From NCBI RefSeq assembly GCF_001610835.1, contig NZ_CP011270.1, forward strand, positions 6,652,001 to 6,716,000: a stretch of DNA of 64,000 nucleotides, in the 5' to 3' direction. Below the pieces are notes generated by a model. That model did no database searches. It saw nothing but the letters and a program-made list of their open reading frames with translations, and was not told the origin of the DNA. The stretch is from Planctomyces sp. SH-PL14 (lineage in GTDB: Bacteria; Planctomycetota; Planctomycetia; Planctomycetales; Planctomycetaceae). This document shows, in pieces, positions 53,497 through 61,205 of this stretch. The first letter of the stretch is position 1. Every line of letters begins with the position of its first letter. A program made the position numbers and the translations under genes.

Positions 53497-55203
53497 TCAC
53501 GTCCGAACCACATCGACCGCCGCGAACTGATCGCCCCAAGTACTATCCTGAACAAGCCCCGGATGCTTGTACTGATAGTCCCCCGTCCCGCGCCGGTCGG
53601 TCTCCTCCCTCACATACCGAGCCCACGTCCCCTCCGGCAGCCGCACAAGATGCGGCGGCGCTAGCGTCCCCTCCTTCCGACGAGCCCGCCACAGGAAGTT
53701 CAACGCCGCCAGCTCCCGATCCAGCTCCTCCAGAAACCGCCGGGCCTGGGCCTCTTCCGGCAGATCGGTGATCTCAACCAGAAAGTCATACCGCGGGTGC
53801 TCGCGCTCAAGTCGACGCGGGATCGCCGTGAACAGCCCCAGCGGAATCCCCAGCGTCTTCGCCGCGCGATGCGCCCCTTCAAGGACCTGGTGCTCCGTCA
53901 CCTTCTCCCCTTCCAGATCGCCGACGCGCGTCCCCTTCTGAACAAACTCAAGCAGCGGCGCCTCGCCAATAAAGCCGTTGCAGCGGACAACGTCGCCAAT
54001 GTGGAAGCGGTAGTAACCCGCCGACGTCGACATCACGAGATAGTAGTCCCGCCCCTCGATCAGCTCGTGCCCATCGAGCGCCGTCGGATGGGGCTGGTCA
54101 ATCTCATCGACCGGGACGAACTCGTAAGCCCCCGCTCCCAGCGCCGGGACCCCTTCCGGGCGGCCGTCTTCAAGAGGGATCGTGTGCCGCCCCTCGCTGG
54201 AAACAAGCCCCATGTCCCGCAGCGGAACATCACCGAAGTAGTCCCGGACGTAGCGGACCTGGAACCCCGCTGTCCCGCCGATCCAGCCGCCGACGACCGG
54301 CTGCCGCCAGTAGTCCCGCGGATAGAGGTGCCCGGTCCGGTTGCGGATCGCCTCGAGCCACGCCGACCCGCGGCGGTTTTTGCGGGCCAGTCGGCTGCAG
54401 AGCCGCTCGCGGATTTCGCTTGGGATGTCAAGCTTCGTCGTGAGCGTGCCGTCGTGGATGTCGCGGATCAGCTCGTCCGAATGCTCGTCGCCGATCTGGG
54501 CGAGGCGGATCATCGTCCCCGGGTTCATGAGGATGATCCAGCCGACGTCGTCGAGGATGCACAGCCGCAAGGCGGTGTAGTAGCGTGCGACCGGGTCCTT
54601 GATGTCGTTGAGATCGCTGGGGACGGCGTAGAACGGGCGGATGAAGGGACTCGTGTAGCGGGCCAGGAGGGCGCTGACCATGCTGATCTTGTAGCCGCCG
54701 GGCGTGGTCCCCATGTCCCACGTCCCCGCCATCTGGAGGAGCTTCCGTCCCAGGTGCGTGGGGTGGTCGAGGAACAGTTTGAGGCCCCAGATGTCCCAGA
54801 CCTCTTTGTATTCCTTGAGCCAGGTGGTGGTGACCGGGTTGAGTTTGGGGACGCCGCTGCTGCCGGTCGTGATCGTGAAGCGGAGGAGTTTTTCGTGAGC
54901 GGGGATGAGGGCGGAGGGATCGCCGCCGGCGACGGCGTCGATGTAGGGAGCGAAGTAGTCGTAGCCGGAGACCGGGACGCGTTTACGGAATTCGGCGATG
55001 GAGCGGATTTCGGAGAAGCCGTGATCGCGGCCGAAGCGGGTGTCGCGGCATTGGGCGACGCGGTGCATGAGCCATTCGCGTTGGAAGCGGGTCGCTTCCT
55101 GCATGGCGGATTGGAGGCGGCGGAATTTGGGTGTGGCGGCCGATTCGAGGGCGGCGCGTCCGAAGGTGGTGATGACGGAGGACTGGAGTGTGCGAAAGAT
55201 CAT
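53497..55203 (-). CDS. GH3 auxin-responsive-promoter-family protein (acyl-adenylate/amide synthetase fold)
   Basis: 568 residues. The adenylate-forming signature TITTGSSGVPKLNPVT (compare TSGTT) is present, with GGTAGFQVRYVRDYFGDVPL, SSEGRHTIPLE and YYRFHIGDVVRCNGF, the GH3-type ATP/acyl-binding motifs. Plant GH3 enzymes join amino acids to jasmonate or auxin; bacterial members have mostly unknown substrates, and hydroxyacyl or fatty-acid activation is possible. ATG 55203 gives the usual start (MIFRTLQSSVITTFGR). The gene lies between two repeat elements (copy 12 downstream, the deleted derivative and copy 13 upstream). Confidence 0.88.
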   Translation of the reverse strand: MIFRTLQSSVITTFGRAALESAATPKFRRLQSAMQEATRFQREWLMHRVAQCRDTRFGRDHGFSEIRSIAEFRKRVPVSGYDYFAPYIDAVAGGDPSALIPAHEKLLRFTITTGSSGVPKLNPVTTTWLKEYKEVWDIWGLKLFLDHPTHLGRKLLQMAGTWDMGTTPGGYKISMVSALLARYTSPFIRPFYAVPSDLNDIKDPVARYYTALRLCILDDVGWIILMNPGTMIRLAQIGDEHSDELIRDIHDGTLTTKLDIPSEIRERLCSRLARKNRRGSAWLEAIRNRTGHLYPRDYWRQPVVGGWIGGTAGFQVRYVRDYFGDVPLRDMGLVSSEGRHTIPLEDGRPEGVPALGAGAYEFVPVDEIDQPHPTALDGHELIEGRDYYLVMSTSAGYYRFHIGDVVRCNGFIGEAPLLEFVQKGTRVGDLEGEKVTEHQVLEGAHRAAKTLGIPLGLFTAIPRRLEREHPRYDFLVEITDLPEEAQARRFLEELDRELAALNFLWRARRKEGTLAPPHLVRLPEGTWARYVREETDRRGTGDYQYKHPGLVQDSTWGDQFAAVDVVRT

Positions 55204-55261
55204 GGATCCGGAACGGCGATCGTGGTGAAAACTTGGGCACCCATTCGACCATCCCATTTAA

Positions 55262-55354
55262 CCCGGGTCCAGCCAGCGTCCCGCTGGACCGGGTTGCCGT
55301 GGAACGATGGGATTGAGGTGGCGGGAGTCGAGTCGGCGAGGACATGGTTCGAGC
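55262..55354 (+). repeat. Internally deleted derivative of the 330-bp element
   Basis: About 93 bases that begin with the element's L end (CCGGGTCCAG) and finish with its last about 60 bases (TTGCCGTGGAACGATGGGAT ... GGTTCGAGC, a few mismatches). The whole middle is missing. It lies 87 bases from full copy 13 in the same orientation and helps define both ends of the element. Confidence 0.75.
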
Positions 55355-55441
55355 ATAAGGGCGGACCGCGATGCCTACGACAGCTCGAATATGGCGCCTG
55401 GCCGCCCGAGCCCCGATGTTTAACCCAAGGTCGCCGACTCA

Positions 55442-55775
55442 CCGGGTCCAGGGGCACCCTGGTGGGGAGTGCAGAGGGGCAACGCCCCTTTGCCCGCCGG
55501 AGGCCTGGCCGTCGAGAGATGTCTGAAGGAGGGGGTGTCCAAGCGCGGACCGCGTGTCGGATGCCCCCTCACCAACCCGCCGGGATTCCACAGCGAGCGG
55601 TGAATCCTCTACGCCGGTCCCACAAAGGGACATCCGTTGTTCACAACGGTTCCTCATGGAAGTGCCTCCGGCGGCAAGGGGGCCTGTGTTCTTTCTTTGG
55701 CCCCTTGACCCCAGGCTGCCGTGGCACGTTGGGTTTGAGGTGGCAGAGCTGCGCCGGCCAGGACGCGGTTCAAGC
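55442..55775 (+). repeat. 330-bp structured intergenic element, copy 13
   Basis: Forward copy; its R end is six bases from the stop of the sigma-54 activator, which is transcribed towards it, so polarity is opposite to the majority. Short L loop; the R hairpin carries the long alternative loop (CTGTGTTCTTTCTTTGG). Confidence 0.94.
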
Positions 55776-55781
55776 GAAGAC

Positions 55782-58700
55782 TTACTTCAGCCCGTGCCGC
55801 TTCAGCTTGAAGAAGAACGTACTCCGCGGCATCCCCAGAATCTTCGCCGCCTCAGTCTTGTTCCCCCCGCACTTCTGCAGCGCCTCCGCCAACAACCCCC
55901 GCTCATCGTCCGAACCCACAACAATCGTTCGCGTCGGCCCCAGATTCGACAGCGCCCGCGGCACAGGCAAAGGAGCCCCCAGCAACTTCGGCTCGACCAC
56001 CCGGGCCGTCGCCGACGATCGACCCGGCCGCCGGATCTCCGTCGGCAAATCCTTCAGCGTGATGATGTCGTTCTCGGCCAGCACCACCGACCGGTTCACC
56101 GCGTTCTGCAACTCCCGGATGTTCCCCGGCCACGAGTAGTTCATCAGCGCCTCGAGCGCCGCATCGTCGATCCGCGTGATCCGCCGCCCCTCCCGCTCCG
56201 CCGCCCCCTTCAGGAAGTGCGCCGCCAGTTCCAGGATGTCCTCGCGACGTTCCCGCAGCGCCGGTAACGTCACCGTGATGACGTTCAGCCGGTAATAAAG
56301 GTCCTCGCGGAAACGATGCTCCTGGATCAGCCGCTCCAGGTTCTGGTGCGTGGCGGCGATGATCCGGACATCGACCTGCACCGGCTTCGTGCTCCCCACT
56401 GGCTCGAACGTCCGCTCCTGCAGCACCCGCAGCAGCTTCACCTGAACGTCCAGCGAGATGTCCCCGATTTCGTCGAGGAACAGCGTCCCGCTGTGGGCCA
56501 GGGCAAACCGCCCCACCTTGTCCTCGCGGGCGTCGGTGAACGCCCCTTTCACATGGCCGAACAGCTCGCTCTCCAGCAGGGAAGGGGAGAGAGCCGCGCA
56601 GTGGACGCTTACGAGCGGCCCATTGCGGCGGGGACTGTTCTCATGCAGCGTGCGGGCCAGCAGCTCCTTGCCGGTCCCGCTCTCGCCACGGACGAGAACC
56701 GAGGCATCGCTGCTCGAAACCTTGCGGACCGTTTCCAGGACCTCGGTCATCGCCGGCCCGTGACCCACGATGGCGGTCCGCTGCAGCCCTTCGGCCGGTT
56801 CGTTGGCGGACCGGTTGTTCGGCGAGATGCTGTCCAGAATGCTCTGCAGCATCGCGATCTGCCGCTCCTGCTCGACGATCTTGACCGACTTCGACTGGAG
56901 GTCGTCGTTGAGTCGCGTCAGGTCCTCATGGACCCGGGCGCAGTGGAAGGCGACGCCCGTGATTCGACCGAGGGCATTGAGGAAGGTCGCGTCCTCGGCG
57001 GTGTAGGCCATCCCGTTCGGCTTGGACCCCAGCGTCAGGAATCCCGCGACTTCACTGTCGATCTCCAGCCCCGTGACAAGCTCTGTCCCGAGCCGGCGGA
57101 TCAGCGACTGCTCCGGAGAGGTCGCCCCGGGAACCCGCTGGAATGAGGCTCCGTTTTTCAGGACCAGCAGCACCTCATCGGCGACCGTGATGTTGGGGGG
57201 AAAATCCCCCTTGCCGACGATTGCCGCGAGGGAAAATCGGGTCCGGGCATGGTCCCACAGGTAAAGGGCTGCGAGCTCGACCCGGAGAACTTCGCAGCAG
57301 GAGTTCAGGAGGTTCGAGGCGACGGCGTCCCGCTCCAGCAGGTTGGCCACGGCGCGGTTCATCCGCTGGAGGGCCCGGTCGAGTTGGTACTTCTCGCCGA
57401 AGAACTGCCGGTCGATCCACCGCTGGATGCGATCCCTCATCCAGGTGAGGGTCAGGACGCTCAGGATCAGCAGGCCAATCAGCGGCAGCGTCCGGTTGAG
57501 GAGCCCCAGGTCATTCCGGCTGGCGTACAGGACCCCCAGGGCGATCGAGAGGCTGAAGACGACCGACAGAAGGCTGTTGCTGACGTAGTACCACATCCCC
57601 CGCGTCAGAACCTGATCGATCAGAAGCAGCTTGTGGCGGGCGATGCCGATGGCGTAAGCGACCATAAACGAGGCCCCCGCCAGGAACATCGGGAGCTGAG
57701 CGGCGCCGAGGGCGAAATCGGTCCGGCGGAAGAGAGCCAGGAAGAGGGAGTAGGTGACCGGGATCGCCGCCAGGATTCCGGCCCACAGAATCCACTTGAC
57801 CTGGTTCCGTTCAATGACGTTCTGCGCGTGGACGATGCTGTGAAGGGCCGCCGCCAGACTCCCGATGAAGTAACCCCCGGCGACCAGCAGGTAAGCCTGG
57901 ATGGCGTATCGCAGACCGTGAAGGACCATGGCGGCGAACTGCCGCTGAACCGCTTCCGTCCCCCGAGCCAGGGGGCCGGGGCCGTAGTCCGCGGAAAGCC
58001 ACCACGACAGCGCGATGAGGACGGTGATGATTGACGCCACGAGCGTCGGGATGCCGTAGATCAGGCCGAAGGTTGCCTTCGGATGCTGGCGGACGATTTC
58101 CTTCGGCGCGGGGAACGTCAGGAAGAACTGGAACAGGACCGCCGGGAAGAGGGTGGCGGCCACTCCGAAGGGAATGATCAGGGCCGGGATACCGCCGATG
58201 ACCCACCAGTGATTGCCGCCGACGAAGGCGACGAGGCTGACGAACGTCGTCGCAAAGAAGACGTTGAGCGGCTGGTCAAACGGCCGCCGCCAGCAGGCGA
58301 TCCCGCTCAATAGGACAATCGGGGTCTCGATCATCAGCCACAGCAGCGTCAGCAGCACCGCCCCCGCCGGGGGAGGGGTCAGTTCGACGTAGGTCCGTCG
58401 GATCTGCTCGTCAGGCGTCCGGATCCGACAGAGGACGTATCGCTGTCCCTCTTCGGACTCAACCAGCCGCGGCGGATCGGTCTCCTGGAGCAGCCGGGTG
58501 TCGAAGCCGGCGGTCTTCAGCCGGGCTCCGACCCGTGGAACGGCGGAGCGGAGGTTCCGAAGCTCGCGCGCATAGTCGACGAAGGAGTAGATCGGTTCGC
58601 CGTTGAGCTCAATCAGCGTGTCGCCCGACGCGATCGCGTCGCCGTGAGAGCGAAGGTCCGTCGAGAGCGCGCGGATCTCCAGACCGGGGCGGAATGGGGT

Positions 58701-58832
58701 TTCGCTCGTCAGCAGGCAGCGGAGGCCGATGTCCGGGCTTGTCGCCACGAACCACATCGCCGCGATGCAGTAGAGGAAGCTGACCACGGCCCCGATCGTC
58801 AACAGGCGTTGCGAGGTGCTGTGGATGGCCAT
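55782..58832 (-). CDS. Membrane-embedded sigma-54-dependent transcriptional activator
   Basis: 1016 residues. Helix 8-30; a periplasmic segment with a PDZ-like motif (GDTLIELNGEPIYSFVDY, about 70-90); roughly eight further membrane helices (about 155-470); a GAF-like domain (about 490-640); a short coiled coil; then a sigma-54 AAA+ module with Walker A GESGTGKE (about 714), GAFTDA in place of GAFTGA (about 762), Walker B TLFLDEIGD and RFREDLYYRLNVI; and a Fis-type helix-turn-helix (NKTEAAKILGMPRSTFFFKL). Known activators are mostly soluble; here the sensor is built into the membrane, so an envelope or lipid signal may control sigma-54 promoters directly. A sigma-54-like promoter lies 150 bp upstream on the opposite strand. 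Confidence 0.92.
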   Translation of the reverse strand: MAIHSTSQRLLTIGAVVSFLYCIAAMWFVATSPDIGLRCLLTSETPFRPGLEIRALSTDLRSHGDAIASGDTLIELNGEPIYSFVDYARELRNLRSAVPRVGARLKTAGFDTRLLQETDPPRLVESEEGQRYVLCRIRTPDEQIRRTYVELTPPPAGAVLLTLLWLMIETPIVLLSGIACWRRPFDQPLNVFFATTFVSLVAFVGGNHWWVIGGIPALIIPFGVAATLFPAVLFQFFLTFPAPKEIVRQHPKATFGLIYGIPTLVASIITVLIALSWWLSADYGPGPLARGTEAVQRQFAAMVLHGLRYAIQAYLLVAGGYFIGSLAAALHSIVHAQNVIERNQVKWILWAGILAAIPVTYSLFLALFRRTDFALGAAQLPMFLAGASFMVAYAIGIARHKLLLIDQVLTRGMWYYVSNSLLSVVFSLSIALGVLYASRNDLGLLNRTLPLIGLLILSVLTLTWMRDRIQRWIDRQFFGEKYQLDRALQRMNRAVANLLERDAVASNLLNSCCEVLRVELAALYLWDHARTRFSLAAIVGKGDFPPNITVADEVLLVLKNGASFQRVPGATSPEQSLIRRLGTELVTGLEIDSEVAGFLTLGSKPNGMAYTAEDATFLNALGRITGVAFHCARVHEDLTRLNDDLQSKSVKIVEQERQIAMLQSILDSISPNNRSANEPAEGLQRTAIVGHGPAMTEVLETVRKVSSSDASVLVRGESGTGKELLARTLHENSPRRNGPLVSVHCAALSPSLLESELFGHVKGAFTDAREDKVGRFALAHSGTLFLDEIGDISLDVQVKLLRVLQERTFEPVGSTKPVQVDVRIIAATHQNLERLIQEHRFREDLYYRLNVITVTLPALRERREDILELAAHFLKGAAEREGRRITRIDDAALEALMNYSWPGNIRELQNAVNRSVVLAENDIITLKDLPTEIRRPGRSSATARVVEPKLLGAPLPVPRALSNLGPTRTIVVGSDDERGLLAEALQKCGGNKTEAAKILGMPRSTFFFKLKRHGLK

Positions 58833-58981
58833 GTGTCTGTACCTGCGTGCACTGTTTTCGGCGCCGTTGACGCGCCGAAATTGCCGATCTTATCGTAGCG
58901 GCGCTGGCGCTTAGGCGTCAACGAATTCGAACTTGAATGAAAATCCTTGGTGAAAAGAGATTTCAGCGCTGCATTTCAGAA

Positions 58982-58998
58982 CGGCACGACGAGTGCAT
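58982..58998 (+). promoter_or_regulatory. Candidate sigma-54 promoter (GG-N10-GC)
   Basis: CGGCACGACGAGTGCAT matches the -24/-12 consensus TGGCACG-N4-TTGCW at 14 of the 17 positions if the N positions count as matches; the invariant GG and GC are ten bases apart. It reads right, away from the sigma-54 activator gene, into a stretch without a gene. Predicted start about 59008. Confidence 0.45.
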
Positions 58999-59023
58999 TA
59001 CCAAAAACTGTCTGACCCAGCCC

Positions 59024-59128
59024 GACCCTTGGAGATACGCTGACGCCGAGTCCCGCTACTGACAGCAGCCTGACCCAATCTGCCGTCCTCTCAAGTTTCG
59101 TTTCTTCGGCTCGCGTTCTCCAAGGGTC
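59024..59128 (+). ncRNA. Candidate structured RNA closed by a 12-bp inverted repeat
   Basis: GACCCTTGGAGA (59024-59035) and TCTCCAAGGGTC (59117-59128) are perfect reverse complements enclosing 81 bases, followed by TCTCTTTC. The first arm begins about 16 bases after the start predicted for the sigma-54-like promoter. No gene lies here on either strand. The role is inference only. Confidence 0.35.
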
Positions 59129-59152
59129 TCTCTTTCGCTCCCTCTGAGCACT

Positions 59153-59665
59153 TCAGCCCTCAGCCGCAGCGTTGCCTTGAGCCGTGATGTCGGCATACTG
59201 CTCCAGCAGGTCGGCGATCCTCAGCAACAGATCAGCCAATGCCGGTGCGTCCGCCTCGACCACCCGCCGCAGCCCCGACAGACGTCCTCGCAGCTCGTCC
59301 GTCTCGTGACTCAGTTTGACGGCCCAGCGGGTGGTCCGCTCCACCTGCTCCTGGCAGTGCTGCAGTCGCCGCTTGGCCGCCTCGTGGGCCTGCTTCTCCT
59401 CGATGCAGGAGGGCTTGCGGTCCCCGACCCCCCGCATCAGGCAGCTCTGGAGGGCGATCCGCGTCGCCGACACATTGTCGAACGCCTTGCGGGTCTGCTG
59501 CGTCCAGTACAGCGGCCGGTCCTGGGAGATCCACTGGCTGACCCGCTGGAGCTCCATCTGGATCGCCTCGATCCCGCCTCCCGCTTCCTCGCGGAACTTC
59601 AGGACCGCCGCCCGGAACTGCCGGACCTCGGGAATCGCATGGACATTGGCCGATCCGGACATCAT
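59153..59665 (-). CDS. Coiled-coil protein of unknown function
   Basis: 170 residues, nearly all helical by eye: IPEVRQFRAAVLKFREEAGGG, then long amphipathic stretches with heptad spacing (KQAHEAAKRRLQHCQEQVERTTRW, LRGRLSGLRRVVEADAP). Three Cys, no signal peptide and no known domain recognised. Its ATG overlaps the hydrolase stop codon in an ATGA arrangement, so the two genes are translationally coupled and likely act together. A longer open frame to 60082 is the hydrolase shadow. Confidence 0.8.
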   Translation of the reverse strand: MMSGSANVHAIPEVRQFRAAVLKFREEAGGGIEAIQMELQRVSQWISQDRPLYWTQQTRKAFDNVSATRIALQSCLMRGVGDRKPSCIEEKQAHEAAKRRLQHCQEQVERTTRWAVKLSHETDELRGRLSGLRRVVEADAPALADLLLRIADLLEQYADITAQGNAAAEG

Positions 59666-60513
59666 TCCGCTTCCGACGGGGAGTTCAGCCATCCCAGGAG
59701 GCGCGACAGGAACTCCTCCCGGCTGGGCTCGAACTCCAGTGTATGCTCGGCCCCCCGGATGACGGCGAGTTCTTTTCGAATGGCCGGCAGGCGGTGGAAC
59801 CAGTTGCGGGCCGCCGTATTGTCCACGATCCGGTCGTTCTGCGACAGAAGCATCAGGGTCGGGAACGGGATCGCTTCGGCGGAGTTCTCGGCCTCCCCGG
59901 CCAGTGACTCGCTGGCGGCGAGGAAGCGGAGCGTCAGGTCGTGCAGGGCCAGGAAGTCCTTGTGGATGAACTCCTGCCACTGCGGATCCGAGGTGAAGAG
60001 GGAGGGGTCCCGAAGCGGAATGGGCACGGTTCGCAGCCCCAGGCTGGAAAGCAGGGCCAGCCGCAGTCCCAGTCTCTGCCACCGCGTCGGGCGGATATGG
60101 GTGTGGATCCCCGGGTAGAGGAGCACGAGACGGTTGAAAAGGTCCGGGTGGCGCGCGGCTGCGACGGCGGCGAGACGGGCCCCCCAGCTCAGCCCCAGGA
60201 GGACGCAGGGGAGTTCCACCTCATGGATCTCGCGGGCCAGCTCGGCGACGTCGTCGATCAGCCGCTGGACGGAGGGGGCGTCGCCGCGCCGCTCACTGCT
60301 CCGGCCCGATCCGCGCCGATCAGGGAAGTGGACCGACCAGCCGGCCTCGGCCAGGCGGCCGCACGACCAGCGATACCAGCCGGAATGGCTCTGGATCCCG
60401 TGCAGGCAGAGGATCGTTCCCCGCCGCGAAACGAGCTCCGGGCCGCTCCACTTGCGGACCGGGTGCTCGACCCCGTCCGTCGTGCGGAACAGATACCGGT
60501 CTTCGACGACCAT
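59662..60513 (-). CDS. Alpha/beta hydrolase (monoacylglycerol lipase/S33-like)
   Basis: 283 residues. The oxyanion motif is CLHGIQSHSGWY, the nucleophile elbow GLSWG (Ser), the acid in SQNDRIVDN (Asp) and the His in GAEHTLEFEPS, giving a complete catalytic triad in the usual order. DRRGSGRSSERRGD before the elbow is typical of lysophospholipase/monoglyceride lipase-like members. No signal peptide, so cytosolic. It forms an overlapping operon with the coiled-coil gene downstream; upstream, after 152 bp, lies a small unknown gene in the same direction. Confidence 0.9.
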   Translation of the reverse strand: MVVEDRYLFRTTDGVEHPVRKWSGPELVSRRGTILCLHGIQSHSGWYRWSCGRLAEAGWSVHFPDRRGSGRSSERRGDAPSVQRLIDDVAELAREIHEVELPCVLLGLSWGARLAAVAAARHPDLFNRLVLLYPGIHTHIRPTRWQRLGLRLALLSSLGLRTVPIPLRDPSLFTSDPQWQEFIHKDFLALHDLTLRFLAASESLAGEAENSAEAIPFPTLMLLSQNDRIVDNTAARNWFHRLPAIRKELAVIRGAEHTLEFEPSREEFLSRLLGWLNSPSEAE

Positions 60514-60665
60514 GCTGCGTCCGGGCCTCCGAAGGCCTGCCGTGCGGAAGCCCGCGACACTCCGTCCCGGCAGGTGACGGACCGCGTCAGTCTCGAACGT
60601 TCGGGGCGAGAGGCGCCCGCAGTAGCCCGCTCATACCGACCGGCGCCGATCGGCTCGGGCTGTTC

Positions 60666-60914
60666 TCAGCGTGTGCTGAGCTTCGCGTCGTACAGCCGGG
60701 CCACGTCGTCCGCGCCGACCTGGATCTCGCGGATGAAACCGGTGTGGGTCCGCTCGTAGGAGATCTTGCGGGCGAGCGCCGGCGTCTTGTGGATCGCCGC
60801 CGCCAGCCAGTGCCGGTCCTCCGGAGAGAGCCCCTGGACATCGTCGGCGAAGACCGTCCGGGTTTCGACGACGAGGGAATCGACACGCGGATCAAACTTG
60901 TTGTAGTCAGCCAT
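60666..60914 (-). CDS. Small protein of unknown function (82 aa)
   Basis: The product (MADYNKFDPRVDSLVVETRT... ending VARLYDAKLSTR) has balanced composition, good codon use and no low complexity, so it is probably real. It contains LSPEDRHWLAAAIHKTPALARKI, two likely helices; no known domain. It is divergent from csrA, with about 290 bp between the starts. A longer frame to 61364 runs through the csrA promoter and is rejected. Confidence 0.75.
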   Translation of the reverse strand: MADYNKFDPRVDSLVVETRTVFADDVQGLSPEDRHWLAAAIHKTPALARKISYERTHTGFIREIQVGADDVARLYDAKLSTR

Positions 60915-61094
60915 GAAACGCCGGATTCCAGAAAAGTCGAGAAAATCTTCGTCGAGTGTACCGGCCGATTTCGCCGGAAACCATCCTCGGCCGGCTGCGT
61001 GTAACCTCTTTCTGTTAAGACGCTTGCGGAATTGTGTCGCATCCCGGCGCTGGTCCAGGGAATTGACTTGACTTTTTTTCTGAAAAGTCACTCG

Positions 61095-61123
61095 TTGACG
61101 GTCGGGAGGGGCAGGTCTACTAT
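61095..61123 (+). promoter_or_regulatory. Sigma-70-type promoter of csrA
   Basis: -35 TTGACG (61095-61100), 17-base spacer, -10 TACTAT (61118-61123). Predicted transcription start near 61130, giving a leader of about 76 bases. Confidence 0.75.
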
Positions 61124-61127
61124 TTTG

Positions 61128-61143
61128 GTGTGTGGATGCACAC
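61128..61143 (+). promoter_or_regulatory. Candidate CsrA site: GGA in a hairpin loop at the csrA 5' end
   Basis: Stem GTGTG/CACAC presents the hexaloop TGGATG. GGA in a loop is the preferred CsrA target. It lies at the very start of the predicted csrA transcript. Confidence 0.5.
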
Positions 61144-61187
61144 TTGTAGAAAAACGCTGCATGGGGTAGTTGGCTGGGGTGGCTTCC

Positions 61188-61198
61188 ACAGGATGAGG
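61188..61198 (+). promoter_or_regulatory. Candidate CsrA site overlapping the csrA ribosome site
   Basis: ACAGGATGAGG closely matches the CsrA consensus (ACARGGAUG) and overlaps the GAGG ribosome site seven bases before the ATG. Suggests translational autorepression. Confidence 0.6.
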
Positions 61199-61205
61199 TA
61201 GAGCC

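Noticed and set aside
5571-55775. CRISPR array or direct-repeat locus
   Set aside because: The units are 330 bp, kilobases apart and in both orientations, with genes between; no cas gene is present.
56540-56560. GAFTDA as a novel catalytic loss in the sigma-54 activator
   Set aside because: This variant occurs in other functional activators as far as I recall, so it is noted but not claimed as loss of function.
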